Translations under genes and position numbers: made by a program
Notes under the pieces: model-generated
What the model saw: the letters and a program-made list of their open reading frames with translations, nothing else
The model's database searches: none
What the model was told of the DNA's origin: nothing
In this document: piece after piece, positions 1-13,400 of the stretch
Position numbering within the stretch: position 1 is the first letter of the stretch
Layout: each line of letters begins with the position of its first letter
NCBI GenBank assembly: GCA_043228905.1
Contig: JBHGNT010000011.1
Span: 16,244,001-16,308,000, forward strand
From: Azolla caroliniana
Lineage: Eukaryota > Polypodiophyta
Direction: 5' to 3'
DNA: 64,000 nucleotides

Positions 1-1860
1 AGAACTTGCGCCATAGTGATCCGCTGCACAATATATAAATCTTGTAAGATTGAGTTGCCCATTCTATATGGACATGCAGCATGTACCCATTTTTTATTCA
101 CAATTATGTTATGTAGGTCTTACGTGCTTTGGATTTGGTGTCAATATCCTTCTGATCAACTTCTGAGCTCCTTCTGGGAAGCCCCGTGGAGTTCTGTACT
201 CACTCTTAATAATCTGGGAGCATCAAAAACAGGAATTCGAGTTTAGGCAAAGCCAAACAGGTATATACTATACACCATCCATATGTAGTAGACATGTGGT
301 GGTGGAACACATATGATTCTTAAGAGATGACACCTTCTTATAAAGCTGCATCAGATTTCCATCTTCAAAAGGTAGCGATCCCGTCATTAAGACGAACAAG
401 ATTACACCACATGACCATAGGTCTGCTTTTGCTCCATCGTAGCCTTTGCTACAGATGATCTAACACACCACAAAACAAATCAACATGATCAATAACAAAC
501 AAATATTAACATGTGTATGTGTGAGGAATGCAAATACCTCTGGAGCAACATAATTTGGCGTTCCACATGCAGTATGTAGAAGTCCATCTGTCTGAAGGAG
601 AAGACTTAATGATTATCAATAATAACACACACGATATTCCTTCATTGCAGAGTGGCAAATGGCAATTGTGAATGTTATATTTGACTTACCAAACATTGTT
701 CTTTCAATGCACTCAATCCAAAATCAGATATCTTCAGATTGCCATCCTCATCTAGGAGCAAATTTTCAGGCTGCAAAGACAAAACAGGATTGTGTGCTGA
801 AGGTTAACCTAACAAGAAGACCTATTACACGGCATGCACAGATTCAGATGACCGGTGATCTAATCAATAACCTTCAAGTCCCTGTGATATACACCCTTGC
901 TGTGGCAGTAGTTTACTGCGTTAATTAGTTGCTGGAAATATTTCCTGGCTTCTCTCTCAGACAGTCTCCGCTGGTATCTCTGAGAACATTCCATATCAGC
1001 TCATAAGGAGAACATCCCAAATTGATTCATAAGAAAACTAACTAGGTACAATAATCCACAATCTAGACCTAGCTCAACTACTTACAATTTTTTTCAGCAA
1101 TTCTCCTCCAGCAGCAAACTCGAGAACAAAGTAAACCTTGGTCTTGCTGGCCATGACCTTCAAATCAGAAAAGAGTACTAATATATAAAACTAACACACA
1201 CATCAAGGCATTTTAGATCTGATATCAATACAAAGATCAGAGAGTGGATCCAAATCAGTAATGATGAAATACGATTGGCAGGTGACTTACTTCGAAAAGT
1301 TGCACTATGTTCGGATGCTTTACCAGCTTCATAGTGGAGATCTCACGTTTGATCTGAGATAATTGTGGAGGTGGAAACAGAGTGAATATGTTTATTGCAG
1401 ATTGCAGAGACCACAAGAAAACTCGGTGCAGTGCAGAGCTCTATCATACACACATACACACATCAAAGAGATCACACACCTGTTCGGATAACTTGTGCTT
1501 CAGAATTTTCTCCTTGTCAAAAATTTTGATGGCGTAAGTATCACCAGTCGTAACATGCCTGGCAAGTTTAACTTTGGCGAAATTTCCCTCACCCAGGGTA
1601 CGGCTAAGCTCATATATGCCCACCCGTGTTCGGACATGAGCATCAAAATCAGCAGAGTGGGAAGAAGAGAAGGATGGGGTGGACGATGAACGAGAGGGGG
1701 GTCGTGGCCGTGGCAGGGGCCGCGATTGGGGAGGATCAGGAGCAGGGGGAGGGGAGGTGGGATTAACAGCTACATCTGGAGGATTTGGGGAACTACTGTT
1801 GCTACTGCGTACAGAAGAGGAAGGGCCAAGGGGGGATGGATTAGCAGTAGCCGTCTGCAT
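1..1860 (-). CDS. CBL-interacting protein kinase (CIPK/SnRK3), 5' part of gene, cut by window start
   Basis: Serine/threonine kinase of the CIPK (SnRK3) family. Known family role: effector of CBL calcium sensors in ion and stress signalling. Exons read on the minus strand: 1480-1860, 1291-1353, 1086-1157, 872-979, 690-770, 538-591, 334-459, 124-213 and 1-23 (partial). Every junction has GT/AG and all exons are phase 0. The protein starts with a Ser/Pro-rich stretch of about 75 residues, then the kinase domain: glycine loop [16 protein letters not shown] lysine, catalytic HRDLKPEN, DFG, and the activation segment ending GTPNYVAPE. The short exons (21, 24, 36, 27, 18, 42 and 30 codons) follow the intron-rich CIPK pattern. 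The ATG at 1858-1860 is chosen because the upstream in-frame CAT/CTT repeats contain no ATG. The NAF/FISL and PPI motifs lie beyond the window, so the CBL partner cannot be judged. Confidence 0.9.
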
Positions 1861-1867
1861 TCCTTTG

Positions 1868-2066
1868 CGATGAAGAAGAAGAAGAAGAAGAAGAAGAAGA
1901 TGATGATGATGATGAGACACAGCAACTAGCGAGTCCTATGCTCTGATCTGCTCTGCTCTGATCTGGTCTGATCTGCCCTACTCTGCAGCTCGTCTGTCAA
2001 TTAATTAGGCTCGACCCCTAATCTCCATGTACTGCTAAATACGGCCTCTGTCTGTGTCTGTGTCTG

Positions 2067-2118
<52 letters not shown>
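1868..2118. repeat. Microsatellites in CIPK leader/promoter: (AAG)n/(ATG)n and (TC)n
   Basis: An (AAG)n tract followed by (ATG)n lies at about 1870-1915, just before the CIPK start codon on the minus strand. It would be CAT/CTT-rich 5' UTR. A (TC)n tract occupies about 2072-2118, reading GA in the gene's orientation. Such tracts are common near plant transcription starts; a regulatory role is not shown. Confidence 0.8.
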
Positions 2119-2120
<2 letters not shown>

Positions 2121-2283
2121 TGTCGCGTCGCCTTTGTTTCCATGTCCACGCGGAACGATAGCGCATGCGACCACAAAAACACATACACACACCTCCATGA
2201 TGGGACCGCTCATGGCCCATGCCATCACCTCTCTCCCTTACATGCATGCATGTACATATTTGTATGTGTGTTTTGTATGTATG

Positions 2284-2350
2284 TATATAATGTGTGTATG
2301 TATGTATGTATGTATGTATGTATGTATGTATGTATGTATGTATGTATGTA
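2284..2350. repeat. (TATG)n microsatellite
   Basis: About 14 consecutive TATG/GTAT tetranucleotide units between the divergently oriented CIPK and coiled-coil genes. Confidence 0.9.
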
Positions 2351-2429
2351 TTGTATTGTATTGTTTGACACTTGTTCTAAGTTGTTGCTGATGCTATCGC
2401 TTCTCGAGAAATACCTTGTCCATTGAACT

Positions 2430-4260
2430 CAAATAAATGTGAAACCTCCCTTCGCGCAGGCTTCGAATTGTTGGCGCCATCACAATATTCCAAGTAACGT
2501 GTTATTTGAGATCAATGCACAAGACATCATCGAGGCACTTGAGCACCCGTCTTGTTTGAGGTTGTGATAGAAGGCCACTTTGTTGCATTGAATTGCAAAA
2601 TCCATCACATGTTACATTTCACTTGCCAAGCTTGAATTATTGAGTCCATCCTATAATTGGGTTAAAGAATATGAGAACTCTAGAATGGTCACTTTCATGT
2701 ACGTCATAGAATAAATATTGGTAAAGTCTGATGTGTTTCCATTGACAATATACATAAATATACTATAATAATAAATAGATTGTTAAATAAATGAATGTGG
2801 GCCAATGTTAAAATACAACTATATGTTTGTTATATTCAACTGCAATAACACTAATATACTCTAAGTAGGGAATCCCTACGTTGTACAAGTATTAACAAAT
2901 TATCACGTCATGTTTTGGTATGTCGTTATTGACATTGTCAAAGCTATGGAATTGTAGGCTCTCTATTTGCAATAGCCTAGACTTTGAAGATTATCATGCT
3001 TAAATCATAATTCATTTCATGTACAAAGAGGAAATTGTATGATATTGGTTGGTAGGAGTTGTTGTTCATCAAGGTATGGTTTGTGGGTGCTTCAATTGTC
3101 CAATTGGTTTGGAGGGTATTAAATAGGAGCCTTTGACCGGTGTGTGTTTGATAAGGGTTGTTAATGTGATTTATGTAATTGAGAATAGGGACAAAATGGG
3201 TTTATATTGGGTGAATGGAATCATGTTTGTACTCCATAAAGGCTCGAAGGTGACAATGTTAAAATTACATAAATATATGGTGGGTCTAAGATTTCCTTTT
3301 TTAGAGCAATATTTGAAGGTAAACAATTGTGGATATAGGCGTGTCCTTTTTTCCATAGAAAGGAGGGGTTATTTTTTAAAAGGACAATGATCCATGAGGA
3401 TTTATGGTAAAAGAACAAGGATAACAACCTCCACAAATGGGATGTAATGAATAGTAATAGACAAATGAAATGTTCTCATACTTTGGATTTTGAGAACGTT
3501 GCAATGTGAGGGTAATAATCAATTCTGAAATCAATTTCATTTGATGGCAAGACTTAAGTTGGTTATGATAATAGGATGCAATGTTGGCTATCCAAAGGAG
3601 AATATATGGCATTCTAAATGAGGACAAAAGTTGGCATTCCTAAAAATTATAGACTCATTTGTTTTAAGATGAAGGGTTGGCAAACATTGGAATGCCCAAA
3701 TTTAGATTTCACGAAGTCTTCACTTCATGTGATTAGACATTTGTAGGATAAAGTTATCTCACCAAAGCAAACATTATCACAACCTGACTTTGCATGTACA
3801 AGTGGATGGCATAGAGGGTTATGAAAAGAATGGAGAATTATAAAACCCCATAGTCAGATAGTGGTAGAGAGGGTTTAGTTGGCACCGTTTCTTGCATTTA
3901 GAGGTACAAAGTTTTTATTATATAAAGGGTTAATGATAGGAGGGGTTTACCCCTTAGGAGACGTCTTAAGAAAAGCAGAATATTGATAGTGAATATGTTT
4001 CTTTTACACAATGTGGCTAGGACATAGTAAGCATCACTTTATTACTTACATATTGGGCATGAAAATCTATTTGGACATATATACATATGTCTATAGTGTG
4101 GGCTTCTTCTAATCTAAAACAAGGCTGTCTAAACCCTACCCTAATGTACATTGTGTATTGTCTAAAACAAGGCACATGGCAAGGGAAGGGGGGGCGAGAG
4201 ACAAATATAAGTAGCTTTTTATTCACTATTTCTTTCATAAGTCTTCCAGTACCACCATAT
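2430..4260. other. Intergenic, no gene recognised
   Basis: AT-rich spacer between two head-to-head genes. Short open frames exist on both strands, but none has a recognisable motif, plausible splice context or codon bias. It may hold decayed transposon sequence; nothing specific can be supported. Confidence 0.6.
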
Positions 4261-4265
4261 AATTT

Positions 4266-4307
4266 ATACATACATACATACATACATACATACATACATA
4301 CATACAA
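4266..4307. repeat. (ACAT)n microsatellite upstream of coiled-coil gene
   Basis: About ten ACAT/CATA units ending about 115 bp before the ATG at 4421. This is the complement-type counterpart of the (TATG)n tract at 2.3 kb. Confidence 0.9.
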
Positions 4308-4420
4308 ATGATGTACATATATACATACATGATACACATAAGGGTATTGTCATTGTGTTCGTTCTCAACTTCAAGGGAAGAAGATTTTTGAATAGCATAT
4401 ATCGCTACACAGCAGTCTCC

Positions 4421-7400
4421 ATGGCGGCCTCGGCGGCAGCAGCAGCAGCAGGTGACGGCCCCGCTTCCACGTTGCCTGACTTCCTCAAGCCCTTCCACGA
4501 CAGAGCATCACTTGCTGAGGTGAGAGAGAGAAAGAGAGAGAGGATAATCATGACCGAAACTTGAAAACTGAGAGAGAGAAGGTCTGCAAGAAACACACGT
4601 GGTAACTATGGGTAGGGAGCGAGGTTGAGAGAGAGACAGAGAGAGCAGTAATTAGTAAGTACTCGCTATCATATTCTAGCTCCCGAATATCTCATTGTCC
4701 ATCTCTTTTAAGACTTTGATGTAGATACGAATCTGGCTACTTTTTGTGAGAGATATAATTCAATCAATCTCCACATCGAACCTCTCTCATTTACCACGAT
4801 GATTGATTTAGCACGGAGAAAATGTGGAGGAGAGTTGTGAACTTTGAAGGTCAACTGAGGAAGAAGAATAAAAAAGAGCTGCAGGTAAAAAGAGAAGATT
4901 CAAGAAAAAAGTCGATTTTGGGGAAAGCTAGGGTTACATTACTTTTGTTTCACATTAGATGGTTAGAAGGTGAAGCATACAATTATTTAAACTTATGCGG
5001 TCACTTTTGAATTCATGAGAAATGGAGCATGGATACTTAGAATTGTATCTATGCAGAATATGATCGTATTATTATGATAAATATTAATTATAAACAATTA
5101 ATTCAAAGATTAAAGAAAAGAATAGATTAAGGGTTGTTAATCACACCAACTACTCCTGAAAAAGGGACAGGAGATCAATACATAACCCCACTGAATATGG
5201 CCTTGTGTTATACCTTAGATGTTAGACAATTCCCAAAAGTTTTGCATCACCAGAAAGTCTCAACAGCATCCCAAAGATGTTGTGTAGAGGGGATCTCTAG
5301 TATGCATTATATAGCTTGACTCCTGAGGTTCCTAGATTGCCACAAGTTTCCACATGCTCCCAAACCTTATGGGTTGTTCCAAGCCCTAGGATATCCAGTT
5401 TCCCTCTTATCTTACCCTTAAATCCATTAAAAATAGCCTTTAACATTGGTTCTTTAGGATATGCCTATACCATGTATGAAACATCGTACCTTGTAGTCAT
5501 ACAAAATAAAAGAAACAACTCTATATTATAATAGGAATTTTTAATCTAAACATTGATCGATAACTAGCTTTTATTATTGCTGTTGGAGATCAATAATGAC
5601 CTACGGGGCCAAATTGAAACATTTTCACATAGTGCGTGTGGAATTGATAAGTGATTCTTGATGTTCTATAATGTTACTAATAAGTGTGCAATTGAGAGCG
5701 CATAGAGCTCTTAAGAAAGGAATGTTTTTTAGGGATACGTAAGGGTTGAAAATGTGGGAAATGCAAGCTTGAATGTGATAAAGGTGGAGCATTTTGTAAT
5801 ATTGTGATACTTATACTCTTGAACTTGAATGGGGCACAAGCACAGTTTATGAGTCTCTTTGTTGGTGCCCCAATGCCTCATCCCACATCAAATAAATTGT
5901 GTGTTATATCATATTGGAGTGATGGTGAAGATTGCAAATAAGGGAGCTGGCTCAAGGATGTGTGTGTGATTGTGAAGTCTATTTGAAGAAGAAGATTGTT
6001 TTGTGATTTGGTGCAATATATGTGATATAATGTGTGAAACATGAGCCTCCACATCTTTCTAACCTATCACACATGAACCTAGCATCCCAATCCACAGTCA
6101 AGAGTATGGCACTTGTTATCGTGTGATGACACTATCAATAGAACAACCTCAAGCATGCTACTTCCTCTTGATCTCAGAAATTAAGAAGGGGCTCCCCCAT
6201 TCCCTAAGAGGCTCATTTCATATGACATTGATGTCATATTGCGTCATCTTGTGTGAATGTTCATGTTTTGACCCAGTCATATTTTGACCCTCCAAGATAT
6301 GTGTTTATTTTGTTTATTGTATCCTCAATTGCATTACTTGTCATATTCCCTATATTATTTTATGTTGATCACAACCTAGCTTTCTAGGGCAACTTCTTTG
6401 TTTAAGGACTTTTTCTGCTTTACTTTGCTAGACATTTTATAAGTTTGTGGTGCAAAAGAACAAAAGAAAGAAGTCATGCTTGTGGTGCAAGGGCACCGTT
6501 TTAAGGGCATTAATGACACTCCCAAAATTGCAGAAGAATTAGTGTGACTCCTTGTCTACTTGATTGTTGTATTTGCATACGTTTCTCCCAAGGCATATTG
6601 ACCCTACCCTTGTCAATTATTAACCTCTTTGGGGAGTTGTAAACAATTAGTTGTCTTGTTGTTCCATCAACCACTATGTTGCCCCATCAATTGACCATAT
6701 CCTTGTCAATTGTTAACCTCATTGGGGATTCATTAAAACAGTCAGTTGTCTATGTTGTTCCATCAGCTTCTTATCCTCACCCATTTTATTCATCCACCTT
6801 GGTTGTTTTTCTTGGTTCTCTGTGAATATACGCTCGATAGGTTTGAATCTTCTATGGCCTTTCTACCTATATTCTTCAATCCACCATGGCCATTTGATCG
6901 GAAAAATTTGGATTGGGTAGAGCTTATCCCCAAACCTCTTGGAACGGAAGTCTCACTTGCAAGTCAGGGTCCCACTGCCGCCGACTCTGTTTGCTCTAAA
7001 TTTTTCCAAGGATAAACTTGCATTGCTATTTCAATTTCTTGAGACTCCACAATTCTCTCCTTATGTGGTTCCTTTGTCATGAAATGTCATATTCTTGAGA
7101 ATTTAATAAACCTCGAAAAAACCACGAGGACCAACATACACGTACTTTACATGATGTCGTGATGTGGCACGTCAACGGTGAGAAAAACACGTTGCACGCT
7201 CAGTTCACAGGGTCATGTAAATATGAAAAGAAATAAAGAACAAATAAGTATTAATGCCTAGTGGCTAGAACCATTGAGTATGTACAAAGTGGGTCTAAAG
7301 CCGCCGCGGTCGAAAGCCACCGAATCATGAGCTGATGCGGCCGAAAGCTAATGGGCCGAACCTTGTAAAGTACAAGACTTTCGTCTTCTGACTCCCTAGT

Positions 7401-10400
7401 CTGTGACCCCCGTGGTCCTGCCCAAACCAACCCGCACGTGCGAAATATTCACCAAATATGTCGTGAATATTTTGTGCATGTGGGTTAGTTTGGGCGAGAC
7501 CACGGGGGTCACAGACTAGGGAGTCAGAAGACGAAAGTCTTGTACTTTACAAGGTTCGGCCCGTAGGCTTTCGGCCCACGGTGCTTTCGGTTCGGTGGCT
7601 TCCGGCCGCGTTGACCTCCGACTCGCGTCAGCATTCAGCCGCGTCGGTTTTGGTTCGGTTGCGTTGGTTTTCGACTTGCCGACGATGTTAGGGTTCGGCA
7701 TGATTAACGTGACTTAAGAGATGATTAACACTCGATTTAGGGACTACGTGAGATTAAGACAAAATTTCGGCCAAAAATGTACACAATATGTGTTACGAAA
7801 CAGGTTTACAACAAAATGGCTTGATGCCACGATTTTGGTGGATTTTACAAGAAAATCTACAAAAAAAAACTGGTTCAAGTCAAGTGAGCCATTGAGACCG
7901 TGACTACCACCGTTGGTCAACCCCTGAAGATGGTATAATGTTCCCGTGTCACTTCGTTCTCCCTTCAATGATCCATCACAGTGTTAGCTTGCCTTTGACG
8001 AAACCGCTGCCACACGAAGCACTCTCCATCATGGAGAGGATGCCCGGACCACCGAGAAGACCGCCACCGGAATGCCGAAAAGGGTCGCCGTTGTAGAAAA
8101 CACCCAAACCAAAACAAAACCTCTCGAGTAATGAAGAGAGAAGAAACCTCGAACACTCACAAGAAAGAGCCCTCACAAAACTCACACCCACAAGAAGAAG
8201 AACCAAAGAGATCACATAAAAAGAAGCCCGAACTCGTAAATCCTCTTATACGGGAACATGAAACCCTAAACCTGAAGAAGAAGTATATGAAGAGACTAAG
8301 AAGAAACCCTAGAAACGATGGAGGAGGAGGAAAAGAAACCTTAAAAGGTACACCCTCTACCTCAAAATGGGCGACTTCCAAACCCTAATGGTGCACCACA
8401 AGCTACAAAATGAGACCCAAAATAAACCCCTCCCTCCTTTTTATAGATGAAGCGGACCCTGTTTTCTGAATTTTCAAAATTATTCCCTCCCTTTCTTCAA
8501 AATAAAGCAGAATAAAACACCCTTGATTCACGCTGGCAGAGACTCGAACTCTGCACCCCTCTGTACATACTCAATGGTCCTAACCATAGATTGAGATATT
8601 CGCATTCGTGGGGCCTCCCCCACGAATACCAACGAATACGTATAAGAATATTTCTTCCAATATTCGTTAACTTTTTTTCCCCCCTTTTTTTTCCCTATTC
8701 TTTTTTTTGAAAAAATGCATTCGACGAGTAGCGAATAGAGAAGAGCTCTGCAGGGAATAGCAATCAACAATCAACACAGAACAACATCAAACATCGGCTC
8801 CTCGGATCACAAATTTTCATTGAGCCATGGAAAATGAAGAAGCTTCTACACTTCCATGGCTCAATCAAGAAGCTCTTCGCAATCATTCACATTTTTAAGA
8901 GTTATAATTCCTCTTTGATCTGTGAAAGAGGAGTTTATATACATTATATGCAGAGTCTCATTTTATTCTGAAATAATCCATCGCTTAATGATAAATCTCG
9001 TCGAAGAATCATATGTATAATGGATTGGATCTTTCTTTGATCCCTGAGAAGAGGTTATGCAGAATTCATTATGTTGATGCATCTGGTGGATCATTTCCAT
9101 TGTTTGGTGATGAAGATTCTTGAAGAGTGATTCACGTGTACAGACCCGTGAAAGCTTGTTCAAGAAGCTCCTTGAAGAATCCTATGGTGTAATAATTTGA
9201 TAAAATGTGAAATCTTGTTGAAAAGAATACTTGCATTCATGGATCGATGATGAATCCACTTCTTGAGGAATCCTTCATCATTGATTGCAGATAGAATTAT
9301 TGTTTGAATAAGAAGACAGATGAGTCAAAAGAGATGAAAAAAAGCAGGAAATCAAGAACGACACTGAGCTTTTCACACGGTAAGGCTTCAGGAAGATCTT
9401 CAGATCAATCTCAAGCTTAAGTAATTGCTTCCATCATTTCAAAGCATCAGTTAAGAAAAGGACAAAGAGAAGGAAAAAATCATACCTCTAATATACTTTC
9501 AAATACAGGAACTGTAAGGAAAAGGTCAAAGACAAAATCATCTAAAATCATCCATTCAGATGCATCAAAAGGGCTCATAATCGCTTTAATTAAAACTTTT
9601 CTTTCTTATGTTAGTGTGATTTTGAAGACCTTCCATTTTTCTATTAATTGGTGATTTTTCCTTTTTTTTTAAGTGAATTGAATAATTTTTATTATGTAAA
9701 TTTATTTTCCATAAACGAATGGTTTTATAATATTCTTGGAGCAATTTTATATTCTCGAATACTACGAATATTGCGGATGTCGAATACCACGCATATCACG
9801 CATGGTTCAATCTATGGTCCTAACTATTAGGCCATTAATACTTATTTGTTCTTTATTTCTTTTCATATTTACACGACCTTGTGAAATGAGCATCTAACAT
9901 CTTTTTCTAACTTTTTTCTCACCGTTGACCTGCTAATTCACGAGAACGGTCTACGTGTAAGTGCAAGTAACCATTGTTTGACCCAAGGCAAAGTTGGTAT
10001 AAGCAATGAAGTTGTGTTTGTGAAAGGGTTTTCTGTTACAAGGATGTTAACGACACTACAAGAGCAAGGTGGTGTAGGTGGAAGGGCAGAAATTTTGATT
10101 TGAGGGAGTAAAAAATTCAAGTAGTTGATTGTTGTGGGGTGTGTGATGGCAAAAGGAAAAAGTGTACGTATAATGATAATGAGGTGAATGAAGCACAAAC
10201 ATTGATGTATGTGGAGACCATGTATATTGATTCAGTAAATAAAATATTAACTCAATGGAAGTATTTAAAATGTATTGTAAATGTGTTACTAGAAGATAAT
10301 GAAACATAATGTTAACATTGTTTGTTGAATGTATTAAAGATGACCAAGGATTAAAGGATATTTTAGAAAGCTGAGATCAAGTAGTTATTGCAATCATTCT

Positions 10401-13400
10401 CAATATTTTATGGTACAACACTCATTGTTTTTTACTAGAAAAATGCTAACTTTACCTTGGGTCGAACAATGGTTTGGTGCATTTTTACTAAAAGATTGAG
10501 TAAAATATGTGTATGTTGGTTCATGTGGCCTTTTGAGGTTTATTAAATTCTCAAGAGCAACAAGAAAATATATATACAAGATTGTCAGTATTTTATTTAA
10601 GGTGTGTAGTGCATATATTGCCATGGAGGCCACTAGTTACATTACAAGAAGTTCTCGAACATGCATGCTAACTATGGGTGGAGATTGAATGTTGACATTT
10701 GATCATGTGGTTTTTATTACAGTCCACAATGGCCATGGGGGGATGAATAAAATGGGTGAAGATAAGAAAATGATGAGACAACAGAATGGCTCATGGTACG
10801 ACAGACTGACTCATGGAATATGACATCTAGTTATTTTAACAACCCCCCATCCACGTCAACAAAATTGCATAATCAAATTAATTCTTATGCCGTGTTGGGA
10901 GCTTTCCAAATTTGGTAGAAACTTTAGTAGTGATGGAAGAGACATGATAAGTTTAAAGGGAAATAGTAAGGAGTTAAGGTAACTACATGAAACACATAGG
11001 GAGTGTGCTCTCCTAATTTAAGATGCATGAGTTACTTTGCAACAAAATCAATGGGATGTATTATGTGAAGTGGAGCATAAGGCCCTCCATTTGTTCACGT
11101 GGTTGGAATATATGCGTTGAAGTTATAATGGCAAATTTTCGCCCCTTGTTCTTCGGATGGACGACCAGGGATCCTCATGGGAGATTTTAATGTATGCTGT
11201 GAGGCAGACCAAGTCACATCGCCCCACTCTTTAGTGGATGCCCTCAAATTACAAACATGAGAACAATTTGATGTTGAAGTCTTGAGAGGCGATATATGGA
11301 AATGGATTCATGTGATGATTTATGTGTACACATATCAATATACATAATGTAGGTCTACATGGAATAGGTAGCTTGAAGACTCTTCTTTCTTAAGGCTATG
11401 TTTGAGGGACAACCATGGGCGGAAATTGTTGTTTACTTAATTGAGAAAGAAGATATTAGGAATGCAAAAACAAAGATTGCAGCCTCTTGTTGGCAAGGTG
11501 TTAATAGTGATAGACAAATTAAATGTGGTGGGAATTGATAACTCAACATTTCTTTGCCTCTTAGTAGAGTGTGTTAGTTTTTTTAGTGTCATGCATCACC
11601 CAAAAGGGAAAATACAAATTCTTTGCAATTGGAGGTATTGGTAACTTCTTGTGTTTTGGGATGGGAGTGTAATCACTCCAATTGAACCCAATTTAACCAA
11701 TGGCACGCTTTGGTTTTGGATAATGTACAAGATGCCATGTTGGAACCCAAAGATTAATTACAAGTTTTGGACAGCTAGGACAAGGTTTCTATTCCTAGAA
11801 ATTGCCATGCTATATGGTCTCAGTTGCAAGAAATGCCAACTTTCCAATTCCAAATTTGACTGAGGTTAATGCTTGAGGTAAATTGGATATGTTCAGCATC
11901 TCCATGTTCAGCAAGCTCTTTTTTGACATAAGTGGCAACCTTAAGTACCTTTGTATAGGGAGCTCCCAAAATCGTTGTACACTGGTCACTGATGGGAATA
12001 ATATCTTGATGATTATTGGGGCTGCTCCCATCTCTACCCGGATTATCTCATGGGCACTGGTGCTTGCTCCTTATCATGCAGGCAATCTTTGAGACTAAAG
12101 GGGTCTCTCTAAATTTTTCCAATTATTTGCCTTTTTAATACTCCGTCCCAGTTTTGTACTCCATAGAGAAGTGTATTAAATAGCCACAATTTATTGTGGC
12201 TCTTGGAATTGCAAATGTGCATATTGCCTCTTAAAGACGATGAAGGGCCGCATATCCATGCGAAAGTACAGCACAAGCAAACTTCGATAAGGAGAACCGA
12301 GGACCTTTGAATGTTACTCCTAGGTTTGTGTATGCCACCTTTTCCTCTCCTGAGAAGATTTCTGGTTCTGATCTTGCTACCCATGCTTTAGTGGTGTCAA
12401 ACACCATCACTTTAGTTTTATCTATGTTTACTGACAAACCTTTTGTCTGCACAAAATACTTTTCAGGCGTTTGGATGTATTTGGGGTTCCTCCTAAGTGT
12501 ATTAATGTATATGTCTATTCTTGCTAGGCATGCTCCCGAACTGCTGAATGTCTATATGTAATGTGGTACCTCATCTATATAGAGACCGAAGAGAGTTATA
12601 GTGGGCACTTTGTTTTACTTCAGTTGTGCTAGCCACAGCCTTCAACAAACCATTGGCCTCTTCAAAGGTGAAACTTCGAAAAAATGAGATAATGTTGATT
12701 GTACATTCAAATAATCATGATTGAATTTTGTACATTGAGAATCAAGATAAGTATATAGAAAAAGCTCATACGATATATGATTGAATTTTCTTGAGATATG
12801 TAGCTTTTTTTCAAATGATGATGGTTATATATCGTTGTTGAGACATCATACTAGGTCCTGTCTTAATTGATGCTATTCTTCATGGTTGAGTCTGTTCATC
12901 GCTCTTTGGAAAAGTGATATAAGCATGTATTTAGGATATATCAACCTTCATTTACTCATAGGCTGATGATGAGTAAGTGAAGTAATTTTAATGGAGTCCA
13001 TCCGAGATCCATTCCTCATGCTGGTTATATATTGCTGTTGAGACATCATACTAGTTCCTGTCTTACTTGATTCTATTCTTCATGGTTGAATCTGTTGATC
13101 GCTCTTTGGAAAAGTGATATAAGCTTAATGTGGCAATTCATGTATTTAGGATATATCAACCTTCATTTACACATAGGCTCTGATGATGGGTAAGTGAAAT
13201 AATTTTAATGGAGTCCATCCGATGTGGTAAGGTGATTGCCAAAATAGTACTAATTGAGATCCGTACCTCATGCAATGTAGATTTGTATGTAAATATTCTA
13301 GTTCTATATTTATGTGTCGCACTTTTATAATGTAGCTTAATAATTGATATTGCATTCCATTCTGATTTCTACATGATTTTCATTTTCTTATGTGTATACT

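Larger units (their letters stand above)
7151..9958. mobile_element. Non-autonomous TIR element (MULE/foldback-like), interrupted by a second element
   Basis: The sequences 7158-7290 and the complement of 9815-9942 form long terminal inverted repeats. They share the blocks GTCAACGGTGAGAAAAA and ATATGAAAAGAAATAAAGAA plus the adjoining ACAAATAAGTATTAATG. The inner part of the right TIR continues at 8557-8586 (complement of TACTCAATGGTCCTAACC) because a second element lies between 8587 and 9814. Without that insertion the element would be about 1.6 kb. No transposase is visible inside, only short open frames. Long TIRs and a palindromic interior suggest a Mutator-like or foldback element; the superfamily is inference. 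Its outer edges are supported by the uninterrupted paralogous copy of the host repeat at 10440-10570. Confidence 0.6.
6768..10810. repeat. Dispersed repeat present as an inverted pair (6768-7150 and 10440-10810)
   Basis: Two diverged copies of one repeat face each other. Shared blocks include the segment 6771-6800 (CCCATTTTATTCATCC core) against the complement of 10738-10770. A second block is 7091-7150 (GAATTTAATAAACCTC core, then CCAACATACAC) against the complement of 10505-10565. A third block, near 9970-9992 (CATTGTTTGACCCAAGG), matches the complement of 10447-10472. The last two blocks are contiguous in the right-hand copy but separated by 2.8 kb in the left-hand copy, which shows where a TIR element inserted. 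Confidence 0.6.

Noticed and set aside
1858-1920. Poly-His/poly-Leu N-terminal extension of the CIPK protein
   Set aside because: It is a translation of (CAT)n/(CTT)n with only a GTG upstream; the first ATG in frame is at 1860 on the minus strand, so this is leader sequence.
3133-3390. 85-aa open frame in the 2.4-4.3 kb spacer
   Set aside because: AT-rich, no motif, overlapping frames on the other strand of similar length; expected by chance or from a decayed transposon.
7339-7576. The hairpin as a conventional miRNA precursor
   Set aside because: The arms are far longer and more symmetric than typical plant miRNA stems and it lies in a TIR element; kept as a hairpin repeat only.
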